From positions 1-55,591 of the forward strand of contig JAQWSU010000046.1 of assembly GCA_029243025.1 (NCBI GenBank): a stretch of DNA of 55,591 nucleotides, given 5' to 3'. Position numbers and translations under genes: made by a program. The stretch is from Pirellulaceae bacterium (GTDB lineage: Bacteria > Planctomycetota > Planctomycetia > Pirellulales > Pirellulaceae). The notes below the pieces were generated by a model. That model had not been told where the DNA came from, ran no database searches, and worked only from the letters and a program-made list of their open reading frames with translations. Below are positions 53,229 to 55,591 of the stretch, piece after piece; position 1 is the first letter of the stretch, and each line of letters begins with the position of its first letter.

Positions 53229-54338
53229 TCACGGAACTCCAGAAGTCTCCTCTTTCAGCAAACCTTGCCGTCCCACCGGTAACTGCGGTGGAATGAATTC
53301 TGGCACCGTTCCCGTCAACGATTTCAGAAAGGCAACGATCAAGGGAATCTCGGAGAAACTTTGTCCGGTCAAAGCTTGCGTATCAGGCAGCAAGCCGTTC
53401 CGACGGCTCGAGGGTATTTCGCGATAATAAAAAGTAACCACATCATCGAGCGACTGGAGAGAACCATCGTGCATGTAGGGTCCCGTTTCGGCAACATTTC
53501 GCAAACTGGGAGTTCGAAAACGATATCGGTCGTCGTCATCGCCAGTGATTAAGGCTCGCCCGAGATCTCCACTCAGTCGCAAGCGATAGTATTTATTGTC
53601 ACTCAGCAAAGGTCCATGATGACATTCAATGCAGCCGGCATCACCCTGAAACAACTCCAAACCTTGCTTCGCTTCCTTCGAAAGCGCTTCTTCATCCCCC
53701 ATCAGAAAACGATCGTAGGCGGAAGGTCCCGTCACCAACGTTCGCTGATAGGCGGCCAGCGCCTTCGCAATTCCATCTCGATCCGGGGCGGATCCGAACG
53801 CCTTTTTAAATTGACGAACGTAACCGGGGATGCGCGCTAGTTCTTGCTCAATCTCAACTAACTCCTGATTCATTTCCCGCGGGGATTGGATCGGAATAAG
53901 TGCCTGTTGCTCGAGGCTTGCCGCACGTCCATCCCAAAACAAACTCGGGTAGAACCCTACATTCAGACAGCTTTGCGTGTTTCGTGTTAAGAGTTGATCT
54001 TGCTGCCCTCTGGCCAATGCAATGCCATCCCCGTACGCCTTTCCCGGAATGTGACAACTGGCACAGCTTATCGTGTTGTCACCCGAAAGTCGTGGATCGA
54101 AGAACAATTGTTTCCCCAGAAAAGCTTTCGCCTTTGTGGTTGGATTATCGGCTGGCGCCGTCGGCGTCGACGTTAAGGGAGCCAACAAAGGGCCGTCCTC
54201 TTTCACGTCCTCAGGAACCGTTTTCTCTGCTGCATTTCTTTGCGCAACAGCTCGGGACACAAAAACGGCACAGACGAGCTGAAACATTACCACCCACGTC
54301 AATAACTTCCGACAGTCGCATCCTTTTGGCTGGTTCAT
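53229..54338 (-). CDS. Di-heme cytochrome c peroxidase/MauG family protein
   Basis: 369 residues. An N-terminal signal (LTWVVMFQLVCAVFVSRAVA) is followed by two c-type heme motifs, CASCH (92-96) and CIECH (236-240), in the family context GKQLFFDPRLSGDNTISCAS, TQSCLNVGFYPSLFWDGRAA, FRTPSLRNVAETGPYMHDGS and LDDVVTFY. Bacterial members reduce peroxide or oxidise proteins in the periplasm. The sequence GPYMHDGS contains a Met typical of the peroxidase group's low-potential region. Start ATG 54338 is the internal Met before the signal. It diverges from the esterase at 54534. Confidence 0.92.
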   Translation of the reverse strand: MNQPKGCDCRKLLTWVVMFQLVCAVFVSRAVAQRNAAEKTVPEDVKEDGPLLAPLTSTPTAPADNPTTKAKAFLGKQLFFDPRLSGDNTISCASCHIPGKAYGDGIALARGQQDQLLTRNTQSCLNVGFYPSLFWDGRAASLEQQALIPIQSPREMNQELVEIEQELARIPGYVRQFKKAFGSAPDRDGIAKALAAYQRTLVTGPSAYDRFLMGDEEALSKEAKQGLELFQGDAGCIECHHGPLLSDNKYYRLRLSGDLGRALITGDDDDRYRFRTPSLRNVAETGPYMHDGSLQSLDDVVTFYYREIPSSRRNGLLPDTQALTGQSFSEIPLIVAFLKSLTGTVPEFIPPQLPVGRQGLLKEETSGVP

Positions 54339-54533
54339 TCTCGTTACACCGTCCATTCGATCATCGTTTCATCTCGATCATATTTCGAGCCGGGCATCGC
54401 TGCAAACACAATCAGAAATCAAATTCGCATCAGATGACAAGAAAGGGAAAGGCTGTTTCCAGTACAACAATTTGCTGGCTACAATGTAGGTTCGAGGCCA
54501 ATTTGCTTCCCTCCAGTGAACCGAGTTCAAAAC

Positions 54534-55591
54534 ATGCCATCGCTATTTACTCATCCACAAATCACGCTGCCGCTGATCATTGCTGCCATCCTTTCATCAT
54601 CATCTTTGTCTTTTGCGAACGATGATCAACCATGGTTCGAACGAGAGACCCCATGGCACGGTTTTCGACAGCAGCATTTTCACATTGCAGATCGCCCCGC
54701 CTATGTGGTTATCCCGGAGCGTGCTGCAACGGGAAATCCTTGGGTGTGGCGAGCGCGTTTCCCGGGCTACCACGCGGAGATGGATCGAGAATTACTCGCG
54801 CGCGGTTACCATATCGGTTACGTCGACGTGGCCGAACTATTCGGCAGCCCAACAGCGGTCGAGATTGGAAATCAGTTTTACGACTTCATGACGAACGAGC
54901 GAAACCTTGCCACCAGACCCGCCCTTGAGGGTGTCAGCCGTGGCGGATTATTCGTTTACAACTGGGCCGCGGCAAACCCACAAAAAGTAGCTTGCATCTA
55001 TTGTGATACTCCGGTCTGCGACATCAAAAGCTGGCCGGGCGGCCAAGGTAATGGCCTGGGTTCAAAACCCACATGGCAAAAGTGCTTGGCGGCGTATGGC
55101 ATGACCGAAGAAGCAGCTCTCCAGTACAAGCAAAACCCGATTGACCACGGCACAGCCATCGCCACCGCAAACATTCCACTATTACATATCGTTTCGGAGA
55201 ATGATCGAGTTGTCCCACCGCAGGAAAACAGTTACTTGCTGCAGAAACGACTGCGTCAGCAGGGACATGAGCTAGAAGTGATCTCCGTCCCAGAGGGCAC
55301 TGAGAAGTCAAACGGCCATCACTTCGACCATCCCGAACCAGAGCGAGTTGTTACTTTCATCATTGAACATACGCGTTCATCTGATTCGTCAAACGTTGAA
55401 CGGATGAATTTGCTCCAGAATGCAAAACGCATTCTATTTCTTGGCGACAGCATCACCTATGCCGGGGAATACATTTCATGGTTCGATGCCTGGTTAGTAT
55501 CGCAAGAGCTGGCCAATCGAGCCGTGGTTATCAACGCAGGTCTTCCCAGCGAAACAGTATCCGGACTTAGCGAAGCTGGACACGCCGGTGG
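54534..55591 (+). CDS. Alpha/beta hydrolase-SGNH esterase fusion (5' part; runs off the window)
   Basis: At least 352 residues, open to the right edge. Signal peptide (MPSLFTHPQITLPLIIAAIL to FA). Next an alpha/beta hydrolase: VWRARFPGYHAEMDRELLAR, GYHIGYVDVAELFGSPTA, nucleophile GVSRGGLFVYNWA, LLHIVSENDRVVPPQENSYL and a late NGHHFDHPE His, like esterases of unknown specificity. From about residue 300 an SGNH/GDSL lipase-acylhydrolase opens with RILFLGDSITYAGEYIS, the block-I Ser. Two esterase folds in one secreted protein suggest breakdown of substituted polysaccharides. The ATG has no strong Shine-Dalgarno. It diverges from the peroxidase gene, 195 bp apart. Confidence 0.85.
   Translation, partial: MPSLFTHPQITLPLIIAAILSSSSLSFANDDQPWFERETPWHGFRQQHFHIADRPAYVVIPERAATGNPWVWRARFPGYHAEMDRELLARGYHIGYVDVAELFGSPTAVEIGNQFYDFMTNERNLATRPALEGVSRGGLFVYNWAAANPQKVACIYCDTPVCDIKSWPGGQGNGLGSKPTWQKCLAAYGMTEEAALQYKQNPIDHGTAIATANIPLLHIVSENDRVVPPQENSYLLQKRLRQQGHELEVISVPEGTEKSNGHHFDHPEPERVVTFIIEHTRSSDSSNVERMNLLQNAKRILFLGDSITYAGEYISWFDAWLVSQELANRAVVINAGLPSETVSGLSEAGHAG

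Overview
The window looks like chromosomal DNA from a planctomycete, most likely of the Pirellulales/Rhodopirellula type. The signs are secreted proteins with PEP-CTERM tails, dockerin-like EF-hand modules, a planctomycete export motif near the N-terminus of a giant CotH protein, DUF1501, a DUF4159-like protein, several sialate O-acetylesterase (SASA) esterases, a sulfotransferase, modular c-type cytochromes, and FG-GAP/ASPIC proteins. I saw no rRNA, tRNA, CRISPR array, insertion sequence or phage gene.

The most striking content is three genes interrupted by one in-frame UGA, each followed by a hairpin where a bacterial SECIS element belongs. (1) At 352..993 (-), a lipoprotein with a thioredoxin fold has UGA in place of the first Cys of its CxxC motif (U-G-W-C). 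(2) At 43930..47139 (-), a formate dehydrogenase alpha subunit has UGA at the classical Sec position. (3) At 38044..41922 (+), a large VCBS/ASPIC-TlpA-TPR lipoprotein has UGA at the junction between its propeller and ASPIC regions. The hairpins of (2) and (3) are nearly the same design: a 6-bp stem and a 5-nt loop beginning GGUC, placed 18-20 nt after UGA as in E. coli fdhF. The formate dehydrogenase makes it likely that the organism decodes UGA as Sec, which supports the other two.

Layout: 0.35-1 kb Sec thioredoxin-like lipoprotein; 1.4-2.3 kb LamG/PEP-CTERM protein with a clear terminator; 2.7-4.9 kb arsDA without a visible arsR or arsenite pump; 5.3-7.9 kb sulfotransferase and SASA esterase; 8.2-9 kb hypothetical genes; 9.3-17.2 kb heavy-metal RND efflux operon (outer-membrane lipoprotein, Cys-rich exported protein, CusB-like, CusA-like); 17.3-21.1 kb double-SASA protein, adenylate kinase and PQQ-like propeller; 21.6-27.2 kb zinc-ribbon protein and three modular c-type heme proteins; 27.5-37.8 kb three surface proteins sharing a C-terminal EF-hand module (one frameshifted), with a cobalamin riboswitch, a DUF1289 protein and a small membrane protein between them; 38-42 kb the ASPIC-TlpA-TPR Sec candidate; 42-47 kb formate dehydrogenase operon (FdhA-FdhB-NrfD); 47.4-50 kb DUF4159-like protein and a pyruvate decarboxylase very like that of Zymomonas; 50.4-54.3 kb DUF6454-like protein, DUF1501 and a di-heme peroxidase; the window ends inside an alpha/beta hydrolase-SGNH fusion.

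The genes suggest an aerobic heterotroph on complex polysaccharides (esterases, surface proteins) with metal and metalloid resistance, formate oxidation and much extracytoplasmic redox chemistry. Family names come from motif recognition by eye; no database search was run. Short perfect tandem duplications occur repeatedly between genes and are listed individually.
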